Part shown: one piece after another, positions 33,991-42,517 of the stretch
Position numbering within the stretch: the stretch's first letter is position 1
Layout of the letters: each line of letters opens with the position of its first letter
Source: Thiosocius sp963808165
GTDB taxonomy: Bacteria > Pseudomonadota > Gammaproteobacteria > Chromatiales > Chromatiaceae
DNA length: 64,000 nt
Reading direction: 5' to 3'
Assembly: GCA_963808165.1 (NCBI GenBank)
Contig: CAWEET010000017.1
Span: 1 to 64,000, forward strand
The notes under the pieces: generated by a model
What the model saw: the letters and a program-made list of their open reading frames with translations, nothing else
Told to the model about the DNA's origin: nothing
Databases searched by the model: none
Position numbers and translations under genes: made by a program

Positions 33991-34728
33991 TCAGTGCATG
34001 TGCTGTCCACCGTTGGCGGCCAGATTGGCGCCGGTGATGAAACCGCCATCTTCCGACGCGAGGAAGGCGACCAGGGCCGCGATCTCCTCCGGTCGCCCCA
34101 GTCGTCCCACCGGGATCTGCGCGATGATCTTATCGCGCACGTCCTCGCGCACGGACATCACCATCTCGGTGGCGATGTAGCCCGGCGACACCGTGTTCAC
34201 CGTGACACCTTTGCGCGCGACCTCCTGGGCCAGGGCCATCGTGAAGCCGTGCATGCCGGCCTTAGCCGCACAGTAGTTGGTCTGGCCGAAACAGCCTTTC
34301 TGGCCGTTGAGCGATGAGATGTTCACCACGCGTCCCCAGCCCTCGTCCATCATCGGCGCGACGAACTGGTGGCTGACGTTGAACACGCTGTCCAGGTCTG
34401 CGTTGATGACCTGTCGCCAATGTTCGGCAGTAATTTTTTTGAATGAGGCATCGCGCGTGATGCCGGCGTTATTGACCACGATGTCGACCCGGCCGACCTG
34501 CGACTCGACGGCCTCCTTCATACGCGCGCAGTCGTCATAGTCACCGACGTCGCAGGCCAGAATGAGAGGATCGAAGGATTGTGCTGCTGCCCAGGCCTTG
34601 GCCTTTTCCTCGTTGCGATAGGTACTCACGATGCGGGCCCCATGTTGCGCCAGTCGCGCGCAAATCGCTGAGCCGATACCGCCCGTGCCCCCAGTTACCA
34701 GTGCTACCTTACCGTTCAGATCAGTCAT
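33991..34728 (-). CDS. phaB: Acetoacetyl-CoA reductase
   Basis: 245-residue short-chain dehydrogenase making (R)-3-hydroxybutyryl-CoA with NADPH, the second step of PHB synthesis. It has the Rossmann motif TGGTGGIGSAIC, NNAGIT, the catalytic Ser in NISSLNGQKG, and YCAAKAG with Tyr and Lys. FGQTNYCAAKAGMHGFTMA is characteristic of PhaB. Its start lies just after the stop of the phaA relic. Confidence 0.93.
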   Translation of the reverse strand: MTDLNGKVALVTGGTGGIGSAICARLAQHGARIVSTYRNEEKAKAWAAAQSFDPLILACDVGDYDDCARMKEAVESQVGRVDIVVNNAGITRDASFKKITAEHWRQVINADLDSVFNVSHQFVAPMMDEGWGRVVNISSLNGQKGCFGQTNYCAAKAGMHGFTMALAQEVARKGVTVNTVSPGYIATEMVMSVREDVRDKIIAQIPVGRLGRPEEIAALVAFLASEDGGFITGANLAANGGQHMH

Positions 34729-34729
34729 T

Positions 34730-34985
34730 TCAATCTACGCTCTCCAATGCCATTGCGACCCCCTGGCCGCCACCAATACACAGTGTAGCCAATCCTTTCA
34801 GCAGTGTGTTCACGCTGCATGCGATGGCGTCGTCGCACGGAATCCGTGCCGCGGGCGCCGATCCGGGTGGCCGAGGGAGATGGCTCGTCCGAAGCCATCC
34901 ACCTTGGTCTATCCAGGCCGAGGTGCTTGTCGAGGGACATCGGCGGCGCAGCGCAGGCCCCGTTCGCCTCGTTGAGAAGGGTACT
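34730..34985 (-). pseudogene. phaA: 3' relic of phaA (acetyl-CoA acetyltransferase)
   Basis: Only the C-terminal quarter of a thiolase remains, spread over shifting frames. One frame has LLNEANGACAAPPMSLDKHL followed by GLDRPR; another has AISLGHP, the active-site His block; the final frame has LLKGLATLCIGGGQGVAMAL with the catalytic Cys region and ends right before phaB. The N-terminal part is missing. A functional thiolase must be encoded elsewhere. Confidence 0.82.
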
Positions 34986-35184
34986 GGAGTAATGACCAGG
35001 CGACCTTCCCGGGACACTTCCGCCAGGGGCGGGGCGGACAAACTCAAGCACGTGCCTGATCCGCGGGACGATGCGGGGTAGGACGAAAAAAGAACTAGAA
35101 TAGCAGCGCGCTGCCTTGGGACGTCGTGCCGTGCCCGGTGGCACGATGAGCTTTGTTGCACCGCACAAGAATGCGTGCTAGCGT

Positions 35185-35206
35185 ATTTTGGTGCAGTGCA
35201 CAAAAT
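35185..35206. promoter_or_regulatory. Palindrome-like element upstream of phaE
   Basis: ATTTTGGTGCAGTGCACAAAAT is an imperfect dyad centred on TGCAGTGCA, about 70 bases before phaE in the divergent pha promoter region. PhaR operators in other bacteria are TGC/GCA-rich, so this is a candidate PhaR site; that link is inference. Confidence 0.4.
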
Positions 35207-35274
35207 TGGCGCACACGCCGATCCACTGAACACACAGAAGTGATTGCCACAAACCACCCTGGACCTCTGAAATT

Positions 35275-36768
35275 ATGAGCAAAAACGCTAACAGCTGGAA
35301 CGAATCTTTGATGAAGGACTGGGCCAAGACCCAGCAGCAGTACTGGGAGACCTGGAGCGATTTCGCCAAGAACGCGGGCGCCGCAGTTCTCGGTGGCAAC
35401 AACGGCCAGACATCCCCGGCCAACCCGTTTGCATCGATGGGCCAATTCGGGACAAACCCGTTCGGGCTGAACCCGTTTACCCAGAACCCATTTACCCAGA
35501 ACCCGTTTACCCAGAACCCGTTTACCCAGAATCCCTTCCTGCAGCAGGCCAATCCCTTTACCAACAACCCCTTCGCTCAGCTCGGCGCCAGCGCCAATCC
35601 GTTCCAGGGGGCCGTCGAGCAGTGGTGGTCCGCGATGAGGCCGAATATGCCGGGCGACGTCGGTACCGTTGCCCAGCGCTTCTACGACATGGGCAAGAAC
35701 TTCATGTCGATGGCCGAGGGCACCTTTGGTGCGGCGGCCCAGGAACAGCCCGATGCCGCGATGGATATGTGGATGACGTCGATGCACACCGTGTTGGAGC
35801 AATGGATCAACCAGATCCAGAACAACATGGACATCATCACCCCCGATCTGCCGGGTGTCAGCGGTACGACCCTGACCGCCTGGGCGCAGCTTGCCGATTC
35901 GGTCGCGCCCTGGATGAACATGTCCCAGCATTTCCTCAAGGAGGTCGCCGAGGGACACCTGCCGGGCGGCATCGAGATGCCGGGTGTCGGGGCTGCGCAG
36001 GAGCAGTTCCTGCGTGCGCTGTCGGTGCCGGGTCTCGGCTACACACGCGAGCAGCAGGAGCGATTGCAGCGCCTGGCGCGCCATCTGCTCACCTACCACG
36101 ATGCCTTCCGAGGCTACAAGCTTGCGTTCGCCAAGACGGCGCTGTCCACGCTCGACGCCGTGCAGAAGCGTCTGCAGGAAATGCACAAACAGGGCAACAA
36201 AATCGACTCGTTGCGTGGCCTCTACGACATGTGGGTCGACGCCAGCGAGGAGGTGTACGCCGAGTTCGCGATGAGCGACGAGTATCAGGTGGTCTACGGT
36301 GATCTTGTCAATGCGCTGATGCAGGTGCGCAAGGACATGAATGAGCTGACCGAGCACCAGTACGAGCTGATGAACATCCCGACCCGCTCGGAGATCGACA
36401 CCATGCAGCGTCGGCAACAGGAAAACAGGCGTGAGAGCCGGCAGCTCAAGCACGAACTGGCGCTGTTACGCGCGCAGCTGGAGAAGCTGGGCGGCACCGG
36501 CTCGAGTGGAGCCGCAAGGACTCGCGCGCGCAGCAGCGATCCGGCTCAGGATAGCCTGCCGATCGGCGATGCCGCGGATGATCTGACGGAGATCAAGGGC
36601 ATTGGTCCGAAGATGATGGAGAAGCTCTACGCCGAGGGCATCAAGAACTTCAACCAATTGGCCAAGATGAACGCCAAGTTCGCGGAGCAGTTGGATGAAA
36701 CGCTCAATACGCAGGGGCGGATCCTGCGTGACGATTGGATCGGGCAGGCCAAGAAACTGCTTGGTTAA
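35275..36768 (+). CDS. phaE: Class III PHA synthase subunit PhaE, with NPFTQ repeats and HhH tail
   Basis: 497 residues, longer than the roughly 360 of Allochromatium PhaE. The start SKNANSWNESLMKDWAKTQQ and the central DMWMTSMHTVLEQWINQIQ and EYQVVYGDLVNALMQVRKDM match PhaE. Extra features: a low-complexity region (about residues 50-110) with repeated NPFTQ units, a coiled-coil stretch (about 380-405), and a C-terminal helix-hairpin-helix segment DDLTEIKGIGPKMMEKLYAE. PhaE activates PhaC at the granule surface; phaC follows 22 bases downstream. Confidence 0.9.
   Translation: MSKNANSWNESLMKDWAKTQQQYWETWSDFAKNAGAAVLGGNNGQTSPANPFASMGQFGTNPFGLNPFTQNPFTQNPFTQNPFTQNPFLQQANPFTNNPFAQLGASANPFQGAVEQWWSAMRPNMPGDVGTVAQRFYDMGKNFMSMAEGTFGAAAQEQPDAAMDMWMTSMHTVLEQWINQIQNNMDIITPDLPGVSGTTLTAWAQLADSVAPWMNMSQHFLKEVAEGHLPGGIEMPGVGAAQEQFLRALSVPGLGYTREQQERLQRLARHLLTYHDAFRGYKLAFAKTALSTLDAVQKRLQEMHKQGNKIDSLRGLYDMWVDASEEVYAEFAMSDEYQVVYGDLVNALMQVRKDMNELTEHQYELMNIPTRSEIDTMQRRQQENRRESRQLKHELALLRAQLEKLGGTGSSGAARTRARSSDPAQDSLPIGDAADDLTEIKGIGPKMMEKLYAEGIKNFNQLAKMNAKFAEQLDETLNTQGRILRDDWIGQAKKLLG
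35470..35529 (+). repeat. Tandem 15-bp repeat inside phaE
   Basis: Four near-identical copies of AACCCGTTTACCCAG (one with CCCA), encoding NPFTQ each time, followed by a degenerate fifth copy. Further NPF units lie on both sides. The near identity of the copies suggests recent expansion, so copy number may vary between strains. Confidence 0.9.
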
Positions 36769-36790
36769 GACACTGGAGGATTGACAGAAG

Positions 36791-37852
36791 ATGATTCCGT
36801 TTCAAATGCGACCCGACGAGATCCTGGCCGAGGCTCGGGGATTCAATGAAAAGCTGGCCAAGGGCGTCGGCAACCTGATGGAAGTCGGCGATATCCCCAG
36901 TGGGGTCACGCCGAAAGAACCGGTGTACAAGGAAGACAAGCTGGTCCTTTACCGCTTCAAGGGCAAGAAGCCCGCAACCAATAAGACACCGTTGCTGATC
37001 GTCTACGCATTGGTCAACCGTCCTTACATGACCGATCTTCAGGAAAACCGCTCGACCATCCAGGGTCTGTTGGAGGCGGGGCAGGATGTCTACCTGATCG
37101 ACTGGGGCTACCCTGACGCGGCCGATCGCTATCTGACCCTCGACGACTACATCAACGGCTACCTGGACCGTTGCATCGATGTGATCTGTGCGCGTCACGG
37201 CATCGACAAGCTGAATCTGCTGGGCATCTGCCAGGGTGGTTCGTTCAGTCTGTGCTACTCGGCCATGCATCCGGCAAAGGTCAAGAACCTGGTCACCATG
37301 GTGACCCCGGTGGATTTCAAGACCCCCGACAATATGCTCAGTCATTGGGTACAGAATATCGACATCGACCTGCTGGTCGACACCCAGGGAAACATCCCGG
37401 GTGAGATGCTCAACTGGACCTTCCTTAACCTCAAGCCCTACCAGTTGATGGCGCAGAAGTACCTGGGCGTGGTCGATCTGCTGGATGATCCCAAGGCGCT
37501 GAAGAATTTCATGCGCATGGAGAAATGGATCTTCGACAGCCCCGACCAGGCCGGTGAGACATTCCGTCAGTTCGCCAAGGACTTCTTCCAGCAAAACAAG
37601 CTGATGAAGGGTGAGGTGCAGATCGGCGAGTACACGGTCAACCTGCGTGACATAAAGATGCCGGTGCTGAACGTGTACGCCGAGCAGGATCATCTGGTAC
37701 CGCCGGATGCCTCGCGGGCGATGAAGAAGGCTGTCGCGAGCAGGGATTACACCGAACTCGCCTTCCCGGGCGGCCATATCGGCATCTACGTCAGCGGCAA
37801 GTCACAAAAGACCATCCCGCCGGCGATCGGCGAATGGTTGAACGAGCGGTAG
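36791..37852 (+). CDS. phaC: Class III poly(R)-hydroxyalkanoic acid synthase subunit PhaC
   Basis: 353 residues; polymerises (R)-3-hydroxyacyl-CoA into PHA as a complex with PhaE. The lipase-like box GICQGG carries the nucleophile Cys147, the Asp is in AEQDHLVP and the His in GGHIGIYVSG. PLLIVYALVNRPYMTDLQ and DVYLIDWGYPD are typical. Length and residue positions match the Allochromatium enzyme. Followed by a strong terminator. Confidence 0.95.
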   Translation: MIPFQMRPDEILAEARGFNEKLAKGVGNLMEVGDIPSGVTPKEPVYKEDKLVLYRFKGKKPATNKTPLLIVYALVNRPYMTDLQENRSTIQGLLEAGQDVYLIDWGYPDAADRYLTLDDYINGYLDRCIDVICARHGIDKLNLLGICQGGSFSLCYSAMHPAKVKNLVTMVTPVDFKTPDNMLSHWVQNIDIDLLVDTQGNIPGEMLNWTFLNLKPYQLMAQKYLGVVDLLDDPKALKNFMRMEKWIFDSPDQAGETFRQFAKDFFQQNKLMKGEVQIGEYTVNLRDIKMPVLNVYAEQDHLVPPDASRAMKKAVASRDYTELAFPGGHIGIYVSGKSQKTIPPAIGEWLNER

Positions 37853-37880
37853 TGATACTGCGCTGAGCAGTGGGCCCCGG

Positions 37881-37918
37881 CGGCCCGCCACCTTGAGGTG
37901 GCGGGCCGTTTCTTGTTT
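37881..37918 (+). terminator. Rho-independent terminator after phaC
   Basis: Perfect 12-bp stem CGGCCCGCCACC/GGTGGCGGGCCG with a TTGA loop, followed by TTTCTTGTTT; 28 bases after the phaC stop. Confidence 0.88.
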
Positions 37919-38238
37919 GTCCGGCGGCCGGGCCTGTGGTCGTCCCCCGGGGAACCGTGTTCCCCCCTCGCGGCGGATTGTCTCTCTTTTCGGCGGGGCC
38001 GTGGTGGCTGGGTCTTCCGGTTCTTGGTCGCAGCTGCCCCGGGGCGACCAGCCTCGCCGCACTGGGGGACATCGGCCCGGCAACTCCAGAATGCGCTCCC
38101 GCGGCGATCTCCTCCCAGTCGGGCATCATGATTGCGCCCCTCTATGATGAGGTCGCTGGATTAACTATAAGAATTTTGCACGGTGCGCTCTTAGTCTTTA
38201 CGGCCAGTAATGGACTGAAGATCGAGAGTAGTCTTGTC
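37919..38238 (+). other. Intergenic region upstream of malate synthase G
   Basis: GC-rich, with a small hairpin GGGGAAC/GTTCCCC at 37949-37965. The AT-rich stretch around 38158-38180 (TTAACTATAAGAATTTTGCA) is the likely glcB promoter area, but no clean -35/-10 pair is assignable. No gene recognised. Confidence 0.45.
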
Positions 38239-40434
38239 ATGACAGAGCGTACAAACGCAGGCGGCCTGCAGGTTGCACAACAGCTGTTCACATTCCTGGA
38301 AGCAGAAGCCATCCCCGGCACCGGCGTGGATTCAGCCGAGTTCTGGGCCGGCTTCGGGCAGATCGTCGCGGACCTGGCCCCGGTCAACCGTGCCTTGCTC
38401 GAGACGCGCGACCGGATTCAGGCCGAGATCGATGCGTGGTGCAAGGCCCACCGCGGCCAGCCGTTCGATATGCCTGCCTACAAGGGCTTTCTGACCGAGA
38501 TCGGCTATCTCGTGCCGGAGGGTGAACCGTTCAGTATCACGACCGACCGGGTCGACGACGAGATCGCGAAGATTGCCGGGCCGCAGCTCGTGGTCCCGGT
38601 GAACAATGCCCGCTATGCGCTCAACGCGGCCAATGCCCGCTGGGGCAGCCTGTATGACTCCTTCTACGGCACCGACGTGATCCCCGACGAGGGCGAGCTC
38701 CAGAAGGGGCTGACATTCAATCAGAAGCGCGGGGCCGCTGTGGTGGCGCGAGTCTGCGAGTTCCTCGATCGGGTCGTGCCGCTGACCGACGGTTCACATG
38801 CCGATGTCACCGAATACGCGCTGGCCAGTTTCAACGATCACCGCGGGCTTTCTGCGACGCTGGCCGATGGCCAGACCACTGGCCTGGTCAATCCGGCCGA
38901 ATTCGTCGGCTACCGTGAAGAAGACGGCCGCCTCAGCAGTGTCCTGCTGTGCAACCATGGACTGCATATCGATATCCTGATCGGGCGCGACGATCCAGTG
39001 GCGAAGCTGCACCCGGCTCGCATCAGAGATGTCCAGCTGGAGGCGGCGATCACCACGATCATGGACTGCGAGGATTCGGTGGCCGCCGTGGATACCGAGG
39101 ACAAGGTTCAGGTCTACCGCAACTGGCTGGGCCTGATGCGCGGCGACCTCAGCGAAACCTTCTACAAGCAGGGCAAGCCGGTCGATCGCGTGCTGCACGC
39201 GGATCGTGACTACACGTCCTCGCGCGGCGGAGAGCTTTCGCTATCCGGGCGCAGCCTGATGCTGGTCCGCAACGTCGGCCACCTGATGACCAACGAGGCG
39301 ATCCTCGACCAGGCCGGTGCCGAGATCCCGGAAGGCATGCTCGACGCGATGATCTCCGGCCTGATCGCGATGCATGATCTGCAGGGCAAGGGAAGGTACC
39401 GCAACTCGCGTGCCGGCAGCGTCTACATCGTCAAGCCCAAGATGCATGGCCCGGAGGAGGTCGCCTTCACGAATACGCTGTTCGGTCGGGTCGAGGAGGT
39501 GCTGGGGATGGCGCCCAACACGCTCAAGGTCGGGATCATGGACGAGGAGCGCCGCACCACGGTCAATCTGATGGAGTGTATCCGGGCAGCGAGTGAGCGT
39601 TTGATCTTCATCAACACCGGCTTTCTCGACCGCACCGGTGACGAGATCCACACCAGCATGGAGCTTGGCCCGGTCCTGCCGAAGGCCGAGATCAAGGAGC
39701 AGCCGTGGATCGCGGCCTACGAAGACTGGAACGTCGACGTCGGTCTCGCCTGCGGTCTGGCGGGCCGCGCCCAGATCGGCAAGGGCATGTGGGCGATCCC
39801 GGATCAGATGGCGAACATGGTCAAGACGAAGATCGCCCACCCCGAGGCCGGGGCCAACTGCGCCTGGGTGCCTTCGCCGACTGCCGCTGTGCTGCACGCG
39901 ATGCACTACCACGAGGTCGACGTCGCGCAGCGACAGGCCGAGCTCAAGACGCGCGAGCGGGCAAATCTGGATGACATCCTCACGCCGCCGTTGATGCCGG
40001 ACCCCTCGCGCCTGAGCGCCGAGCAGGTACAACGCGAACTGGACAACAATGCGCAGGGCATTCTCGGCTACGTCGTGCGCTGGATCGATCAGGGGGTCGG
40101 GTGCTCCAAGGTGCCGGATATCCACAATGTCGGGCTGATGGAGGACCGCGCGACACTGCGAATCTCCAGCCAGCACATTGCGAACTGGCTGCACCAGGGG
40201 ATATGCGACGAGGCCCAGGTGGTCGACACTTTGAAACGTATGGCGCTGGTGGTCGACGAACAGAACGGCGCCGACCCGGCTTATCGGCCGATGGCGCCTG
40301 CCTATGACGGGATTGCCTTCCAGGCGGCGCTCGACCTGGTATTGAAGGGGCGTGAGCAGCCTAGCGGTTACACCGAGCCGGTGTTGCATGCGCGGCGCGC
40401 CGAATTGAAGGTCCTCATGCAGCAGGTGTCCTGA
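38239..40434 (+). CDS. glcB: Malate synthase G
   Basis: 731 residues. Condenses glyoxylate with acetyl-CoA to malate, completing the glyoxylate shunt with the isocitrate lyase nearby. The start MTERTNAGGLQVA gives the family length (E. coli 723); the open frame upstream is unrelated. Typical blocks are NNARYALNAANARWGSLYDS, IMDCEDSVAAVD, VGIMDEERRTTVNL, FINTGFLDRTGDEIHTSME and GANCAWVPSPTAA. First gene of the acetate/propionate carbon region; malic enzyme follows 17 bases downstream. Confidence 0.95.
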   Translation: MTERTNAGGLQVAQQLFTFLEAEAIPGTGVDSAEFWAGFGQIVADLAPVNRALLETRDRIQAEIDAWCKAHRGQPFDMPAYKGFLTEIGYLVPEGEPFSITTDRVDDEIAKIAGPQLVVPVNNARYALNAANARWGSLYDSFYGTDVIPDEGELQKGLTFNQKRGAAVVARVCEFLDRVVPLTDGSHADVTEYALASFNDHRGLSATLADGQTTGLVNPAEFVGYREEDGRLSSVLLCNHGLHIDILIGRDDPVAKLHPARIRDVQLEAAITTIMDCEDSVAAVDTEDKVQVYRNWLGLMRGDLSETFYKQGKPVDRVLHADRDYTSSRGGELSLSGRSLMLVRNVGHLMTNEAILDQAGAEIPEGMLDAMISGLIAMHDLQGKGRYRNSRAGSVYIVKPKMHGPEEVAFTNTLFGRVEEVLGMAPNTLKVGIMDEERRTTVNLMECIRAASERLIFINTGFLDRTGDEIHTSMELGPVLPKAEIKEQPWIAAYEDWNVDVGLACGLAGRAQIGKGMWAIPDQMANMVKTKIAHPEAGANCAWVPSPTAAVLHAMHYHEVDVAQRQAELKTRERANLDDILTPPLMPDPSRLSAEQVQRELDNNAQGILGYVVRWIDQGVGCSKVPDIHNVGLMEDRATLRISSQHIANWLHQGICDEAQVVDTLKRMALVVDEQNGADPAYRPMAPAYDGIAFQAALDLVLKGREQPSGYTEPVLHARRAELKVLMQQVS

Positions 40435-40451
40435 CCCGGCGTCGGAACGGC

Positions 40452-42194
40452 ATGGCCAGACTCAGTCATTACTTCGCGTTCAGGCACGACGGCGAGGGTC
40501 GTGGCTACCTCGAGGTCTTTCTGCGCGGCAACGCACTGTTGCGGATGGCAGCGACCAACAAGGGAACCGCCTTCACCGAACGCGAGCGCCACGATCTGGG
40601 ACTCGAAGGCATGCTGCCGCCACAGGTTTGCACCCTGCAGCAGCAGGTGGGGCGCCTGTACCGCGGTTTTTGTCGTCAACCCGATGACATTGCCAAGTAT
40701 CAGTACCTGCGCGCTATGCAGGAGCGCTCCGAGGTGCGCTATTTCGCGATGCTGGAGCAGCATCTCGAGGAGATGATGCCGATCGTCTATACGCCCACAG
40801 TGGGCAAGGCGGTGCAGCTGTACAGCGACCTCTACCAGGCGCCACGTGGCATCACGCTGTCGTCGAAGAACATCGATCACATCGATCAGATCCTGGCGGA
40901 TTACCCGCTTTATGATGTACGCATGATCGTGGCGACCGATGCATCGGCGATTCTGGGCATCGGCGACCAGGGACACGGTGGCCTGGCGATCTGCATCGGC
41001 AAGCTGGCGCTGTACACCGCAGGCGCCGGGGTCAGCCCCTTTCATACCATGCCGGTGAACTTCGACGTCGGTACCGACCGGTGCGAATTGCTCGATGACC
41101 CGGAGTACCTCGGGGTGCACGAGCCCCGGCTCAAGGGCGACCAGTACCTGGCCCTGATCGACAAGTTCGTTGCTGCGGTGAAGCGGCGCTGGCCCAAGGC
41201 GATCATCCAGTGGGAGGACTTCGCCAAGGACGTCGCGTTCATGGTGCTGGAGCGCTACAAGGATCGGATCGCCTCGTTCAACGATGACATCCAGGGCACC
41301 GGTGCGGTCACGCTGGCCGGGTTGATTTCGGCGTGCAGGATCAAGGGTGAAGACTTGACCGCGCAGAGGATCTGCGTGGTCGGGGCGGGCGCCGGCGGCG
41401 TCGGCGTCGCCAGGGCGATACAGGACGGCTTGGTGCACGAAGGCCTGTCGCGCGAACAGGCGCGTCGCCAGATGTTCGTGATGGATGCCACCGGCCTGGT
41501 CGTCGAAGGCGTTTCTGCGATGCCCTACCAGTTACCGGTCAGTCAGTTTGCCGCAACTTATGCCGGTTGGGACATCGCCGGTGAGACCCCTTCGCTGCTC
41601 GAGGTGATCGAGCAGGCACGGCCCACGGTCCTGCTGGGCCTGACCGGCGTCAGCGGATTGTTCAATGAACCCATCGTGCGGCGAATGCAGCGCAATGCCG
41701 AACGGCCGATCATCTTCCCGCTGTCCAATCCAACCGCGAATTGCGAGGCGATTCCCCAGGACCTGATCGCCTGGACCGAGGGTAGGGCGATCGTCGCCAC
41801 CGGCAGCCCGTTCGACGATGTGGTGCATGACGGTGAGCGCTATTCGATCGGGCAGGGCAACAACGCCTTTGTGTTTCCGGGCATCGGTTTTGCCGCAATC
41901 CTGGGACGCTGCTGGCGAATCAGTGATGCGATGATCATCGAGTCTGCGTTTGCGCTGGCTTACTACAGCGAACATCACTATCTGTCACGGAATTGGATCT
42001 TTCCCCCGATCAACGACCTGAAGGAGGTCAGCGTCGAGGTTGCCAGTCGGGTGCTGGAGGTGGCGCTGCGGGACGGTTCAGCGACGCGCGACGATCTGCT
42101 TGCCGACGACAGGTCGGCATTGGTCGAGTTCGTCAGGTCACGCATGTGGCAACCCGCCTACCTCCCATACCGGCTGGCGGAGGACTCCCCTTGA
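40452..42194 (+). CDS. NAD(P)-dependent malic enzyme
   Basis: 580 residues. Oxidatively decarboxylates malate to pyruvate. The large-type malic enzyme layout is clear: MPIVYTPTVGKAVQLYSDLY, then ASAILGIGDQGHGGLAICIG, the metal-binding IQWEDFAKDVAF and FNDDIQGTGAVTLAGL, the Rossmann motif VVGAGAGGVGVARAI and PIIFPLSNPTANCEAIPQD. Cofactor specificity is not decided from sequence. With glcB and aceA it links the glyoxylate shunt to pyruvate and, through PpsA, to PEP. Confidence 0.92.
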   Translation: MARLSHYFAFRHDGEGRGYLEVFLRGNALLRMAATNKGTAFTERERHDLGLEGMLPPQVCTLQQQVGRLYRGFCRQPDDIAKYQYLRAMQERSEVRYFAMLEQHLEEMMPIVYTPTVGKAVQLYSDLYQAPRGITLSSKNIDHIDQILADYPLYDVRMIVATDASAILGIGDQGHGGLAICIGKLALYTAGAGVSPFHTMPVNFDVGTDRCELLDDPEYLGVHEPRLKGDQYLALIDKFVAAVKRRWPKAIIQWEDFAKDVAFMVLERYKDRIASFNDDIQGTGAVTLAGLISACRIKGEDLTAQRICVVGAGAGGVGVARAIQDGLVHEGLSREQARRQMFVMDATGLVVEGVSAMPYQLPVSQFAATYAGWDIAGETPSLLEVIEQARPTVLLGLTGVSGLFNEPIVRRMQRNAERPIIFPLSNPTANCEAIPQDLIAWTEGRAIVATGSPFDDVVHDGERYSIGQGNNAFVFPGIGFAAILGRCWRISDAMIIESAFALAYYSEHHYLSRNWIFPPINDLKEVSVEVASRVLEVALRDGSATRDDLLADDRSALVEFVRSRMWQPAYLPYRLAEDSP

Positions 42195-42517
42195 GGCCCA
42201 GGTGTCGCGCGGACTGCGGTTTCTGTGGCGGCCGCCAGGATAGGCTTTATCAATGTTCTGCATTGAGACTGCGTGACGCGCTGCGCGATATTCCGCGGGA
42301 ATATGTAAGTTGATGTTTTTCAAGAATAAAAAAGTTTCATTTCATGCGCTCTTGGATCCAGGACCAGCCATAGCTTGTGATTGATCGGATGCCCCGTCGG
42401 GGTTAGTTTTACACAATTGTTGCAACGCAACATATGCGGCCGGTGGTGGAGGCAGGTTCGCCATCCCAACCGCCGCCAACCAGACACAACAAACGGCATA
42501 GACGGGAGAGTTAGACC
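42195..42517 (+). other. Regulatory region upstream of isocitrate lyase
   Basis: 323 bases without a gene. AT-rich runs lie near 42311-42345. A perfect dyad TGTTGC-AAC-GCAACA sits at 42418-42432, about 85 bases before aceA, and may be an operator. aceA has GGGAGAG before its ATG. Confidence 0.5.

Noticed and set aside
35470..35544. Short direct repeats considered as a CRISPR array
   Set aside because: Contiguous 15-bp units without spacers, in frame inside phaE; no cas genes in the window.
35095..36453. 452-codon minus-strand frame opposite phaE
   Set aside because: Antisense shadow with repeated low-complexity segments mirroring the phaE tandem repeats.
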